A DNA stretch of 64,000 bases from Arenibacter sp. P308M17. GTDB lineage: Bacteria > Bacteroidota > Bacteroidia > Flavobacteriales > Flavobacteriaceae. The notes under the pieces were generated by a model, which saw only the letters and a program-made list of their open reading frames with translations, was not told where the DNA came from and did no database searches. Positions 1 to 9,562 of the stretch are shown here, one piece after another. Position numbers and translations under genes: made by a program. Numbering within the stretch: position 1 is the first letter of the stretch; each line of letters starts with the position of its first letter. The stretch spans positions 310,001 to 374,000 of the forward strand of contig NZ_QVON01000004.1 in the NCBI RefSeq assembly GCF_003426735.1, written 5' to 3'.

Positions 1-134
1 CCGGCCAGTATATGTTCCAATGACTTGGGATCATAGGCCTCTTCCGGTCTTGGAATAGGCCCACAGCTATCGGCAGTTCCCAAAACTACTGCTCTTAACC
101 TTGAAGTTTCATCCTGTACATTCAACTTTAGCAT
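1..134 (-). CDS. DDAH/amidinotransferase-like protein, N-terminal fragment (cut by window edge)
   Basis: Only the first 44 codons are present; the gene runs off the left edge. The fragment starts MLKLNVQDETSRLRAVVLG and continues with a proline- and glutamate-rich stretch ending in SLEHILA. The 'SRLRAVVLG' strand is how members of the dimethylarginine dimethylaminohydrolase / amidinotransferase (guanidino-group-modifying) superfamily begin, and a gene of this type next to citrate synthase is familiar in Flavobacteriaceae. The catalytic Cys and His lie outside the window, so activity and substrate cannot be judged. It is downstream of gltA on the same strand, separated by the gltA terminator, and has its own -7 box (149-156). 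Family call moderate, substrate unknown. Confidence 0.6.
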   Translation of the reverse strand, partial: MLKLNVQDETSRLRAVVLGTADSCGPIPRPEEAYDPKSLEHILA

Positions 135-148
135 GGCAGCTTTTTGGG

Positions 149-156
149 CAAAGATA
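149..156 (-). promoter_or_regulatory. -7 promoter box of the DDAH-like gene
   Basis: On the minus strand this reads TATCTTTG, a perfect match to the Bacteroidota -7 consensus TAnnTTTG, 14 nt before the ATG and directly after the gltA terminator. No clear TTG -33 box is seen 17-20 nt upstream. Confidence 0.5.
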
Positions 157-171
157 GAAATACTAATTTTG

Positions 172-214
172 ATAAATAAAAACTGCCCTTTGTATATCTC
201 ACACATAGGGCAGT
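172..214 (-). terminator. Intrinsic terminator of gltA
   Basis: The arms ACTGCCCT (182-189) and AGGGCAGT (207-214) form an 8-bp stem with a 17-nt loop. On the minus strand the stem is followed by TTTTTATTT. It lies just past the gltA stop codon. Confidence 0.8.
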
Positions 215-235
215 CATTCATTATTTGTTATATCC

Positions 236-1519
236 CTATCTCTTGTCCAAGGGAACAAAAGGTCTGCTCTTTTCCCCTATGTAGATCTGTCGTGGTCTCC
301 CAATAGGCTCATTTTTCAATCTCATTTCCCTCCATTGGGCAATCCAGCCCGGTAGGCGCCCCAAAGCAAACATAACGGTGAACATTTCCGTTGGTATGCC
401 CAAAGCCCTATATATTATTCCGGAGTAAAAATCTACGTTGGGATATAGTTTTCTGTCCACAAAATATTTATCTTCTAAGGCCTCTTTGGCCAAGCCCTTG
501 GCAATATCCAGAATTGGATCGTCTATGCCCAGATCTCCCAAAACTTCATCTGCCGCCTGTTTAATAATCTTTGCCCTAGGATCAAAATTCTTATATACCC
601 TGTGCCCAAAGCCCATTAAACGAAAAGGATCATTCTTGTCCTTGGCCTTGGCCATATATTTTTTGGTATCCCCCCCATCGGCCTCAATAGCCTCCAACAT
701 TTCCAAAACTGCCTGATTGGCCCCTCCGTGCAGTGGTCCCCAAAGCGCACATATACCAGCAGAAATAGAAGCAAACAGTCCGGCATGGGAAGACCCAACA
801 ATACGAACGGTTGAAGTAGAACAGTTTTGCTCATGGTCCGCATGTAAGATCAATAATTTATCCAAGGCATCAATAACGATCTTGTTTTTTTTGTATTCTT
901 GGTTAGGCTTTTTGAACATCATTTTATGAATATTCTCCACATAACCTAAAGAGTCGTCCCCGTAATCCAACGGTAAACCCTTTTTTTTTCTCAAGGTCCA
1001 TGCCACCAATACGGGAAATTTGGCCAAGATCCTAACAATGGCCCAATACATTTCCTTTTCCGAGGACACGTTTACAGAGGTTGGGTTAAAGGCAATAAGG
1101 GCACTGGTTAAACTGGATAGTACCCCCATTGGATGCGCAGATTTTGGAAAACCGTCCAAAATCTTCTTCATCTCCTCATCTACATGGGACTCCGCTTTTA
1201 TATCCTGATGGAATTTATCCAATTGCCCTTGATTTGGCAATGTTCCAAAAATCAACAAATAGGCCACTTCCAAGAAATCGGCCTTTTCCGCCAATTCCTC
1301 AATAGAATATCCACGATATCTTAAAATCCCTTTTTCACCATCCAGAAAAGTAATGGCACTCTCACAGGAACCTGTATTCTTAAACCCAGGGTCTATCGTT
1401 ATCATTCCTGAATCGGCCCTCATTGTTTTGATATCTATAGCCAACTCATTTTCAGTACCTTCTATAACCGGAAATTCAAATTTCTTTCCGTTGTATTCCA
1501 ATGTTGCGTTATTCGCCAT
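236..1519 (-). CDS. gltA: Citrate synthase
   Basis: 427 aa, the usual length of the hexameric type II bacterial enzyme. It condenses acetyl-CoA and oxaloacetate to citrate, the entry step of the TCA cycle, in the cytoplasm. The citrate synthase signature is visible: the first catalytic histidine in GPLHGGANQAVLEML, the second in MGFGHRVYKNFDPRA, and the catalytic aspartate in NVDFYSGIIYRALG, followed by the conserved FALGRLPGWIAQW helix. The N-terminal beta-rich extension typical of the Gram-negative type is present (LEYNGKKFEFPVIEGTE). The ATG at 1519 is preceded by a plausible promoter and the gene ends at a strong terminator, so it is probably monocistronic. Nothing is missing. Confidence 0.98.
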   Translation of the reverse strand: MANNATLEYNGKKFEFPVIEGTENELAIDIKTMRADSGMITIDPGFKNTGSCESAITFLDGEKGILRYRGYSIEELAEKADFLEVAYLLIFGTLPNQGQLDKFHQDIKAESHVDEEMKKILDGFPKSAHPMGVLSSLTSALIAFNPTSVNVSSEKEMYWAIVRILAKFPVLVAWTLRKKKGLPLDYGDDSLGYVENIHKMMFKKPNQEYKKNKIVIDALDKLLILHADHEQNCSTSTVRIVGSSHAGLFASISAGICALWGPLHGGANQAVLEMLEAIEADGGDTKKYMAKAKDKNDPFRLMGFGHRVYKNFDPRAKIIKQAADEVLGDLGIDDPILDIAKGLAKEALEDKYFVDRKLYPNVDFYSGIIYRALGIPTEMFTVMFALGRLPGWIAQWREMRLKNEPIGRPRQIYIGEKSRPFVPLDKR

Positions 1520-1550
1520 TTCTTAAATTCCTATTTTAATCGATTAATCG

Positions 1551-1581
1551 TAAAAATACTAAAAACACCCAAGGTTAACAA
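1551..1581 (-). promoter_or_regulatory. Candidate gltA promoter
   Basis: On the minus strand TTG (1581-1579), a 20-nt spacer and TATTTTTA (1558-1551) resemble the flavobacterial promoter TTG-N17-20-TAnnTTTG with one mismatch at the last base. The leader also contains the perfect palindrome CGATTAATCG (1541-1550). Confidence 0.4.
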
Positions 1582-1596
1582 TTGAAGATTTTGTTA

Positions 1597-1627
1597 TTTA
1601 ATGAATATTTATGAAATATTCATTAAA
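1597..1627 (-). terminator. AT-rich hairpin after glgA
   Basis: Two perfect 14-nt arms (1597-1610 and 1614-1627) separated by 3 nt lie immediately 3' of the glycogen synthase stop. The stem is nearly all A/T and there is no T-tract on the minus strand, so it may be a weak terminator, an mRNA-stabilising hairpin or an operator for gltA. Confidence 0.45.
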
Positions 1628-1643
1628 CCTTATTTGTTTTCTT

Positions 1644-3185
1644 CTATTGGTTGATGGAATATAGATATTTGTAGTAATCATCTACAGATTTTTCCCATGT
1701 GAACCTCATCTTTTTGGCGTTATCCTGAATCTCCTTCCACTTGGGCTTGTCATTTACAAATACATCCAAGGCCTGATCCAATGCCAAGATCATATTTTTA
1801 ATTTTATCATCATAGGTCTTGCCATCGAAACTAAAACCGGTTTTCATATGCTCCACCGTATCTCTCAAGCCACCTGTGTTGTGCACCAAACATGGATTGC
1901 CGTTACGCATCGCCAACATTTGGCTAATGCCGCAAGGTTCAAATAAACTAGGCATAAAATACAGGTCGGTTTCCAAATATATGGAATCGATCAAATCCTC
2001 GGATTGACCGTTAGTAAAAATAAAGTTTTTATGGTCATAGCTCAGTTGACGAAATAGGTCCTCATATTCCGGGGCACCCGTCCCCAAGAGCATAAAAATC
2101 CCATCTACCTTTTTCAGTCGGTTCAATACTTCCACAAACGCTTCAGGTGAACGCTTAAAAAAATAAAATTTCTGTTCTGTTAGACGGGCTACGCTGGAAA
2201 CAATGAATTTAGGCTTCTCGGTAACGTACTCCATCACCTTTTCCCCTGTATGGGCTAGAAAATCGGCCTTGTATTTCTTGGATTCCTCCTGTAGCCACCT
2301 AAATAGTGCCTTAACAATATTCCTGTACAACAATCCCTTTTCGGCAGCGCGAATATTTTTATAGTTGGAGCCGTTAAGAATCCCGAACAACCTTCCCTGA
2401 TTGTTTGCTTCCTGTAAATCCATTTCCAAGCCTTCACCCCCAATAAATTCGGGAGGATTGCTTGGCCTAAGAACATCTTCCTTATATGAAGGGGAAACGG
2501 TATGTACGGCATCCGCCAAGCGGATACCAACGGCCATTAGGTTAATGCAATCCTGATACCTATAATCCATCAATTTCTTTTCATCTATGGACAAATTGGG
2601 AAACCAATTTCCCAGTGAGGAGTAATTGTTATAAAACGGACGAATACCTTGAATGGCTAAATTATGAATGGTATAGACATAGCGCATTTTCTTTAAGGCC
2701 TTATATTCCGGATGGTAGGTTTTTAAAAATAAGACCAGGCTGGAATGCCAATCGTGCATATGAACAATATCCAATTCCCCAAAAGCGCCCACCTTTATTG
2801 CTTCGGCCACTGCGGTACAAAAAATGGTGAACTTAATATTATCCGTAAAGAAAGCTTCTTCAGGATCGTCGTGGTATATATGCCCTATTTCGCCAGCGGT
2901 AATTTCAGGGTGATGTATTACGTAATGATGTAGGTTTACAAACTCCTTTTTTGGGGGTACCTCGTACAGCTCCGCAACATAGACCATTCCCCTCAGGTTA
3001 AGATTAAGATTGGTAATGAAGGTTCCATTTTGATGTAATCTTGAATATGAGGGCACTACTACGTGCGCCATGTCGCCCCTTTCAGAAATCTGCCGAGGGA
3101 CATCCCTAACCACATCACCCATTCCGCCGGCCTTACACTTTGGAATACCGTCATTCTCAGCAGCAACAAATAGAAAGTTATTCAT
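1644..3185 (-). CDS. glgA: Glycogen/starch synthase (GT5 family)
   Basis: 513 aa, slightly longer than enterobacterial GlgA (about 477). GT5 enzymes move glucose from ADP-glucose to the non-reducing end of an alpha-1,4-glucan. The N-terminal KAGGMGDV motif (about residues 18-25) is the GT5 nucleotide-sugar-binding KxGG loop. The C-terminal half has a GT-B fold pattern with 'VSSVARLTEQK' and the donor-site motif FEPCGISQMLAMRNGNPCL followed by NTGGLRDTV, which contains the conserved glutamate. The ATG at 3185 starts directly with the first beta strand (NNFLFVAAEN), as expected. No glgB or glgC lies alongside, so the glycogen pathway is not clustered here. Whether the donor is ADP- or UDP-glucose cannot be told from the sequence. 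Confidence 0.88.
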   Translation of the reverse strand: MNNFLFVAAENDGIPKCKAGGMGDVVRDVPRQISERGDMAHVVVPSYSRLHQNGTFITNLNLNLRGMVYVAELYEVPPKKEFVNLHHYVIHHPEITAGEIGHIYHDDPEEAFFTDNIKFTIFCTAVAEAIKVGAFGELDIVHMHDWHSSLVLFLKTYHPEYKALKKMRYVYTIHNLAIQGIRPFYNNYSSLGNWFPNLSIDEKKLMDYRYQDCINLMAVGIRLADAVHTVSPSYKEDVLRPSNPPEFIGGEGLEMDLQEANNQGRLFGILNGSNYKNIRAAEKGLLYRNIVKALFRWLQEESKKYKADFLAHTGEKVMEYVTEKPKFIVSSVARLTEQKFYFFKRSPEAFVEVLNRLKKVDGIFMLLGTGAPEYEDLFRQLSYDHKNFIFTNGQSEDLIDSIYLETDLYFMPSLFEPCGISQMLAMRNGNPCLVHNTGGLRDTVEHMKTGFSFDGKTYDDKIKNMILALDQALDVFVNDKPKWKEIQDNAKKMRFTWEKSVDDYYKYLYSINQ

Positions 3186-3280
3186 ATAATCTAGAGTTTG
3201 GTTGTATATAATGGTAAATTGATAAAAGTAGGATAATATAATTATTTATTTCTGATATGTATACAAACCTCCGTGATATT

Positions 3281-3311
3281 TAAAAAAAAAGCCATTCTGT
3301 TCAGAATGGCT
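3281..3311 (-). terminator. Intrinsic terminator of eno
   Basis: The arms AGCCATTCTG (3290-3299) and CAGAATGGCT (3302-3311) form a 10-bp stem followed on the minus strand by a run of nine T. It lies about 22 nt past the eno stop codon. Confidence 0.88.
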
Positions 3312-3333
3312 CTATATGGGACCTAATTAGATT

Positions 3334-4644
<1,311 letters not shown>

Positions 4645-4661
4645 TTAGTTAAATTATTATG

Positions 4662-4669
4662 CAAATATA
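4662..4669 (-). promoter_or_regulatory. -7 promoter box of eno
   Basis: On the minus strand this reads TATATTTG, a perfect TAnnTTTG, 35 nt upstream of the eno ATG. The -33 region (GGGG/GGTTAA at the expected distance) is poor. Confidence 0.5.
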
Positions 4670-4816
4670 GCAAAGGATGTGATTTTAACCCCACTCTTAC
4701 TGGCTATAATGATCCTTTGATAACAATAAAATAAACTATAACGTTTTAGGACCTATCAACACTACACACTCAAAGCGCCTTTTGGTCTGTCTTCCTCCTC
4801 TCTTGGTTATTTCTAC

Positions 4817-5929
4817 CTAATTTGCTGTGGTTTGGATCATTTCAAAAAATTGGTCGAACAGATAATCCGCGTCATGTGGTCCAGGACTTGCTTCCGGATG
4901 GTATTGAACAGAGAATACGTTCTTCCCTTTCATTTTAATCCCGGCTACTGTATTGTCATTTAGATGTAGATGGGTTATTTCCAAATCGGGATTTGCCTCG
5001 GTCTCTTCCCTATTAATGGCAAATCCATGATTCTGGGAGGTAATTTCTCCCTTCCCTGTAACCAAATTCATTACAGGATGGTTTATACCCCTATGCCCAT
5101 TGTGCATTTTATAGGTAGATACCCCATTGGCCAGGGCCAATACCTGATGCCCTAGGCAAATCCCGAACAATGGTTTATTGGATTGGATCATTTCTTTGGC
5201 GGACGCTATTGCTTCATGCAATGGATCCGGATCCCCGGGGCCGTTGGAAATAAAATAGCCATCAGGATTCCAAGCGCTCATTTCCTCAAAAGTGGCGTTA
5301 TATGGAAAAACCTTTATGTATGCATTCCTTTTGGCCAAGTTCCTAAGAATATTTTTCTTAATTCCAATATCAAGGGCGGACACCTTATATTCGGCATCCT
5401 TGTCCCCGTAATAGTAAGGTTCTTTGGTAGAAACCTTGGAAGAAAGCTCCAAACCTTCCATGCTCGGTACTTCAGTCAATTTCTTTTTTAACTCCTCCAC
5501 ATTATCCACATCCGTAGATATTACGGCATTCATTGCGCCATTATCGCGAATGTAACCTACCAAGGCTCTGGTATCTACATCCGAAATGGCCAACAGCTTA
5601 TTCTTATCCAAAAATTCCTGTAAACTTAAGTCGGCATTTGGTCTGGAATAATTGTAACTAAAATTTTTACATACCAAACCTGATATCTTCACCGAATCAG
5701 ATTCAATTTCCTCATTGTTTGCACCATAATTCCCTATATGGGCATTTGTGGTTACCATGATTTGTCCAAAATAGGACGGATCCGTGAAAATCTCCTGATA
5801 ACCGGTCATTCCTGTGTTAAAACAAGCCTCCCCAAAGGCAGTTCCTTCCTTGTTCCCTACAGCCTTACCGTGAAAAATGGTCCCATCGGCAAGCAACAAT
5901 ATTGCTTTTTTTCTTGTTTGATACTTCAT
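4817..5929 (-). CDS. carA: Carbamoyl-phosphate synthase, small (glutaminase) subunit
   Basis: 370 aa, a normal CarA length. It hydrolyses glutamine and channels ammonia to the large subunit CarB, feeding arginine and pyrimidine synthesis. The N-terminal CPSase small-chain domain includes LLLADGTIFHGKAVG and the TGMTGYQEIFTDPSY segment. The C-terminal class I glutamine amidotransferase shows the nucleophile in FGICLGHQVLALA and the catalytic His and Glu in SVQYHPEASPGPHD. carB is not in the window, so the two subunits are encoded apart. The gene follows the rplQ terminator. A near-consensus -7 box (TTATTTTG on the minus strand, 5957-5964) gives it its own possible start of transcription. Confidence 0.97.
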   Translation of the reverse strand: MKYQTRKKAILLLADGTIFHGKAVGNKEGTAFGEACFNTGMTGYQEIFTDPSYFGQIMVTTNAHIGNYGANNEEIESDSVKISGLVCKNFSYNYSRPNADLSLQEFLDKNKLLAISDVDTRALVGYIRDNGAMNAVISTDVDNVEELKKKLTEVPSMEGLELSSKVSTKEPYYYGDKDAEYKVSALDIGIKKNILRNLAKRNAYIKVFPYNATFEEMSAWNPDGYFISNGPGDPDPLHEAIASAKEMIQSNKPLFGICLGHQVLALANGVSTYKMHNGHRGINHPVMNLVTGKGEITSQNHGFAINREETEANPDLEITHLHLNDNTVAGIKMKGKNVFSVQYHPEASPGPHDADYLFDQFFEMIQTTAN

Positions 5930-5966
5930 TTCTTGGCGTTACAATTTTTCGTTTTGCAAAATAACA

Positions 5967-6000
5967 TAAAAAAAGGATAAGCTTTTAGGCTTATCCTTTT
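5967..6000 (-). terminator. Terminator at the end of the ribosomal protein super-operon
   Basis: The arms AAAAGGATAAGC (5971-5982) and GCTTATCCTTTT (5989-6000) form a 12-bp stem with a 6-nt loop. On the minus strand the stem runs straight into a T-tract. It follows rplQ by 26 nt and marks the end of the cluster. Confidence 0.9.
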
Positions 6001-6026
6001 ACAATTATTAATATTTAATAACAATT

Positions 6027-6581
6027 TTACTCTTGGGCATCATCTGCTTTCTTTTCTGCTTTTGGCTCTTCTACTTTTGGTTCAGCCTTTGCACTTTCAA
6101 CTTTTGGGGTTTCTTCCACAACCGCTGCGGTATCTTCTGCTTTTTTGCTCCTACCCCTTCTTGTAGTCTTTTGCTTTTTAGGTTTCCCTGCATTATAGAT
6201 TTCATTAAAATCCACTAGCTCTATCATAGCCATGTCCGCGTTATCCCCAAGACGGTTACCCAATTTGATAATTCTGGTATATCCTCCCGGTCTGTCGGCT
6301 ACCTTTTCGGCAACACTACCAAAAAGCTCGGTAACCGCATATTTGTCGCGAAGGTTTTTAAAAACAATACGTCTATTGTGCGTACCCTTCTCAACTGTTT
6401 GATTATTTTCAGTTTTTGATTTTGTAATCAATGGCTCCACAAACTGCTTTAAAGCTTTTGCTTTTGCAACAGTGGTATTGATTCTCTTGTGCTCTATTAA
6501 AGAACAGGCCATGTTTGCCAGCATAGATTTTCTATGGGCCGCCTTTCTACCTAAATGATTAACTTTCTTACCGTGTCTCAT
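6027..6581 (-). CDS. rplQ: Large ribosomal subunit protein bL17
   Basis: 184 aa. The first 115-120 residues are a standard L17 ([20 protein letters not shown], and later [17 protein letters not shown]). About 60 further residues form a low-complexity tail rich in Lys, Glu and Ala with repeated 'VEEPK/KAEPK' units. Bacteroidota L17 proteins often carry such a tail; E. coli L17 (127 aa) does not. It is the last gene of the alpha-operon part, 133 nt after rpoA, and is followed by a terminator. Confidence 0.97.
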   Translation of the reverse strand: MRHGKKVNHLGRKAAHRKSMLANMACSLIEHKRINTTVAKAKALKQFVEPLITKSKTENNQTVEKGTHNRRIVFKNLRDKYAVTELFGSVAEKVADRPGGYTRIIKLGNRLGDNADMAMIELVDFNEIYNAGKPKKQKTTRRGRSKKAEDTAAVVEETPKVESAKAEPKVEEPKAEKKADDAQE

Positions 6582-6714
6582 ATCTATTTTAGATTTGGGA
6601 TATTAGATTTAAGATATTGGTGCTTGGTTTGACCAACTATATCCTTGTTATTGAACTTATTTTCTTTGTTCAAAGTCTCTCAACGCCTAATATCCAACGT
6701 CTAACTTCTATTTA
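6582..6714. other. Spacer between rpoA and rplQ with degenerate short repeats
   Basis: 133 nt without a gene inside an otherwise tightly packed cluster. It is built of imperfect repeats of TAGAT/TAGAC/ATATTAG-like words: on the plus strand 'agatttggga tattagattt' at one end and 'gcctaatatc caacgtctaa' at the other. No promoter, hairpin terminator or small gene is convincing. I see similar degenerate tracts elsewhere in the window (around 31430-31560). Confidence 0.4.
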
Positions 6715-7707
6715 TTAATCTTTATCCAATTTATATTTTGACAAATCCATTCCAAAGCTCAAACCTTTGTTGATAACCAATTCTTCCAGTTCGGTCAAGG
6801 ATTTTTTGCCAAAGTTCCTAAACTTCATCAAATCGTTCTTGTTAAATGAAACTAGGTCTCCAAGTGTATCTACTTCCGCAGCTTTCAAACAGTTCAATGC
6901 CCTCACAGAAAGATCCATATCTACCAATTTGGTCTTCAATAGTTGACGCATATGCAATGATTCCTCATCATAGGTCTCTGTCTGTGCAATCTCGTCCGCC
7001 TCTAAGGTAATGCGCTCATCGGAAAACAACATGAAGTGGTGTATCAGCACCTTTGCGCCTTCCGTAAGTGCTTCTTTTGGGTGGATTGAACCATCTGTTG
7101 CGATTTCAAAAACCAATTTCTCATAATCGGTCTTCTGCTCTACACGAAAGTTTTCTATGCTATACTTTACATTTTTAATAGGAGTAAAGATAGAATCTAC
7201 GGCTATGGTACCCAGTGGTGCATTGGATTTTTTATTCTCCTCGGCAGGCACATATCCCCTTCCCTTGTCTATGGTAATCTCCATATTAATGTTCACCTTG
7301 GGATCCATGTTACAAATAACCAAATCCGGGTTCAATACTTGATAACCGGAAATAAATTTTTGAAAATCACCTGCAGTCATTTGTTCCTTTCCGCTAACAG
7401 AGATAGAGACTGTCTCACTATCCACGTCGTCTATCTGTCTTTTGAAACGAACTTGTTTAAGATTTAGAATGATTTCGGTAACGTCTTCCACAACACCGGA
7501 AATTACAGAGAACTCATGTTCCACCTTATCAATTCTAACAGAAGTGATAGCAAAACCTTCCAAGGACGAAAGCAAAACTCTTCTTAAAGCGTTCCCTACA
7601 GTTAGGCCATAACCTGGTTCCAATGGACGAAATTCGAATTTGCCTTCGAAATCGGAGGAATCAATCATTATAACTTTATCGGGCTTCTGAAAATTTAATA
7701 ATGCCAT
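6715..7707 (-). CDS. rpoA: DNA-directed RNA polymerase alpha subunit
   Basis: 330 aa, full length. The N-terminal domain (about 1-230) dimerises and nucleates polymerase assembly; it shows [21 protein letters not shown]. The C-terminal domain (about 250-330) shows the helix-hairpin-helix sequence [20 protein letters not shown] followed by [16 protein letters not shown], which contacts UP elements and activators. It lies between rpsD (18-nt gap) and rplQ, the usual order. Confidence 0.99.
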   Translation of the reverse strand: MALLNFQKPDKVIMIDSSDFEGKFEFRPLEPGYGLTVGNALRRVLLSSLEGFAITSVRIDKVEHEFSVISGVVEDVTEIILNLKQVRFKRQIDDVDSETVSISVSGKEQMTAGDFQKFISGYQVLNPDLVICNMDPKVNINMEITIDKGRGYVPAEENKKSNAPLGTIAVDSIFTPIKNVKYSIENFRVEQKTDYEKLVFEIATDGSIHPKEALTEGAKVLIHHFMLFSDERITLEADEIAQTETYDEESLHMRQLLKTKLVDMDLSVRALNCLKAAEVDTLGDLVSFNKNDLMKFRNFGKKSLTELEELVINKGLSFGMDLSKYKLDKD

Positions 7708-7725
7708 AATTGGATCAGTGTTGTA

Positions 7726-8331
7726 TTATTTAGAGTATAACTCGACTATTAATTGTTCTTTGATATTCTCTGGAATTTGCATTCTTTCCGGAACGGCAAC
7801 AAAATTGCCTTCCATTTTTTCTGAATTCCAGGTGATCCACTCGTATACACTGCTATTTGCAGAGAGAGCGTCATCGATCGCTTTTAAAGACTTTGATTTC
7901 TCCCTAACACCAACCACATCACCGGCTTTCAGGGTATAGGATGGAATGTTCACCAACTCTCCGTTTACCGTAATATGTCTATGTGAAACCAATTGTCTTG
8001 CTCCGCTTCTAGAAGGGGAGATGCCCATTCTGTAAACAACGTTGTCCAGACGGGATTCACACAATTGAAGTAATACCTCACCGGTTACCCCTTTACTTCT
8101 ATTCGCCTTCGCAAATATGTTTCGGAATTGTTTTTCCAAAATACCGTAAGTGTATTTTGCTTTTTGCTTTTCCATTAACTGGATAGCATATTCAGACTTT
8201 TTACCACGACGTCTGTTATTACCGTGTTGTCCTGGAGGATAATTTCTTTTCTCAAAAGATTTATCATCTCCGAAAATCGCTTCACCGAACTTACGGGCGA
8301 TCTTTGTTTTTGGTCCTGTATATCTTGCCAT
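7726..8331 (-). CDS. rpsD: Small ribosomal subunit protein uS4
   Basis: 201 aa. A primary 16S rRNA-binding assembly protein. The S4 RNA-binding domain starts at about residue 95 ([27 protein letters not shown]). The N-terminal region lacks the four-cysteine zinc knuckle of zinc-binding S4 forms (it begins [20 protein letters not shown]). In many bacteria S4 represses its own operon; the 103-nt spacer upstream of this gene could hold such a site, with a short CCCC/GGGG hairpin at 8407-8417, but that is inference. Confidence 0.99.
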   Translation of the reverse strand: MARYTGPKTKIARKFGEAIFGDDKSFEKRNYPPGQHGNNRRRGKKSEYAIQLMEKQKAKYTYGILEKQFRNIFAKANRSKGVTGEVLLQLCESRLDNVVYRMGISPSRSGARQLVSHRHITVNGELVNIPSYTLKAGDVVGVREKSKSLKAIDDALSANSSVYEWITWNSEKMEGNFVAVPERMQIPENIKEQLIVELYSK

Positions 8332-8434
8332 TTTCTTTTAGTTTGGAAACGTGATCATGAATTAAGGCTTATCCTTCGATAATCGTAACTACATTTCCTT
8401 GAAACACCCCTAAGGGGCAATTGATTACTATTAA

Positions 8435-8827
8435 TTATACTCTTCTTCTTTTTGGTGGTCTACAACCATTGTGCGGCATTGGGGTTACATCGATAATCTC
8501 GGTTACCTCAATACCTGAATTATGTATGGAACGGATAGCGGATTCCCTGCCATTTCCCGGTCCTTTTACATACACTTTTACTTTTCTTAAACCAGCTTCG
8601 TGGGCCACTTTAGCACAATCCTCGGATGCTATTTGAGCTGCATAGGGAGTGTTCTTTTTTGAACCCCTGAAACCCATTTTACCTGCTGAGGACCAAGAAA
8701 TTACATCACCCTTCTTGTTGGTTAAAGAAATAATAATATTATTAAAAGAAGCAGTAACATGGGCTTCGCCCACAGACTCTACTATAACTTTACGCTTCTT
8801 TGCCGCTTTTGCATTTGCCTTTGCCAT
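8435..8827 (-). CDS. rpsK: Small ribosomal subunit protein uS11
   Basis: 130 aa, full length. Platform protein near the E site, contacting 16S rRNA with S6, S18 and S21. The conserved signature [20 protein letters not shown] and the basic RRRV end are present. It sits 13 nt after rpsM in the standard order and is followed by the 103-nt spacer before rpsD. Confidence 0.99.
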   Translation of the reverse strand: MAKANAKAAKKRKVIVESVGEAHVTASFNNIIISLTNKKGDVISWSSAGKMGFRGSKKNTPYAAQIASEDCAKVAHEAGLRKVKVYVKGPGNGRESAIRSIHNSGIEVTEIIDVTPMPHNGCRPPKRRRV

Positions 8828-8840
8828 AATATCCTAATTA

Positions 8841-9215
8841 TTATTTAGTTGCCTTCTTCTTGTTAGCAACTGTTTTTCTCTTACCTTTTCTTGTCCTAGA
8901 GTTGTTTTTGGTACGCTGACCCCTTAAAGGCAGACCAGATCTATGGCGAATACCTCTATAACAACCAATATCCATTAGACGCTTAATGTTCAATTGGTTT
9001 TCTGAACGCAATTCCCCTTCAATGGTCAAAGAAGAAACTGCCTCACGAATACGACCAATCTCATCATCGTTCCAATCGGATACTTTGGTATCCTCACTTA
9101 CTTGGGCGGAAGATAAAATCTCCTTTGCCCTACTTTTTCCTATACCAAAGATATAGGTCAGGGCTATTACCCCTCTTTTCTGTTTTGGTATGTCTACACC
9201 TGCAATTCTTGCCAT
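8841..9215 (-). CDS. rpsM: Small ribosomal subunit protein uS13
   Basis: 124 aa, full length. Head protein contacting the large subunit and P-site tRNA. It begins [20 protein letters not shown], contains the [20 protein letters not shown] signature and ends in a strongly basic tail ([16 protein letters not shown]) that reaches the P site in known structures. It is 2 nt from rpmJ. Confidence 0.99.
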   Translation of the reverse strand: MARIAGVDIPKQKRGVIALTYIFGIGKSRAKEILSSAQVSEDTKVSDWNDDEIGRIREAVSSLTIEGELRSENQLNIKRLMDIGCYRGIRHRSGLPLRGQRTKNNSRTRKGKRKTVANKKKATK

Positions 9216-9217
9216 AA

Positions 9218-9334
9218 TTACCCTTGTCTTTGTTTAAATCTAGGATTCTTTTTATTAATTACGTACAATCTGCCTTTTCTACGCACAATCTTGCACTCGG
9301 CACTTCTCTTCTTTATTGATGCTCTAACTTTCAT
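9218..9334 (-). CDS. rpmJ: Large ribosomal subunit protein bL36, cysteine-poor form
   Basis: 38 aa read from the minus strand: it starts [20 protein letters not shown], continues with [11 protein letters not shown] and ends RFKQRQG. Zinc-binding L36 carries three cysteines and a histidine; here only Cys14 remains, so this is the zinc-free (C-minus) form usual in Bacteroidota. It is placed between infA and rpsM with gaps of 9 and 2 nt, as in most bacteria. Confidence 0.96.
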   Translation of the reverse strand: MKVRASIKKRSAECKIVRRKGRLYVINKKNPRFKQRQG

Positions 9335-9343
9335 CCTATTTGC

Positions 9344-9559
9344 TTAATATCTATATGTAATTCTTGCTTTACTTAAATCGTAAGGGCTCATTTCGAGCTT
9401 AACCTTATCCCCTGGAAGCAACTTAATATAATGCATACGCATTTTTCCAGAGATATGCGCCGTTACCACATGACCGTTTTCCAACTCCACGCGGAACATG
9501 GCATTTGACAATGCCTCAATTATGCTTCCATCTTGCTCTATTGCTGATTGTTTAGCCAT
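9344..9559 (-). CDS. infA: Translation initiation factor IF-1
   Basis: 71 aa, an OB-fold protein that binds the ribosomal A site during initiation. It shows the family sequence [19 protein letters not shown], with [20 protein letters not shown] and ending ARITYRY. It lies 3 nt after secY. The adk and map genes often found between secY and infA are absent. Confidence 0.99.
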   Translation of the reverse strand: MAKQSAIEQDGSIIEALSNAMFRVELENGHVVTAHISGKMRMHYIKLLPGDKVKLEMSPYDLSKARITYRY

Positions 9560-9562
9560 AAT

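Noticed and set aside
8407-8417. CCCC/GGGG hairpin between rpsK and rpsD as a terminator
   Set aside because: The stem is only 4 bp and is followed by just three T; transcription is expected to continue into rpsD.
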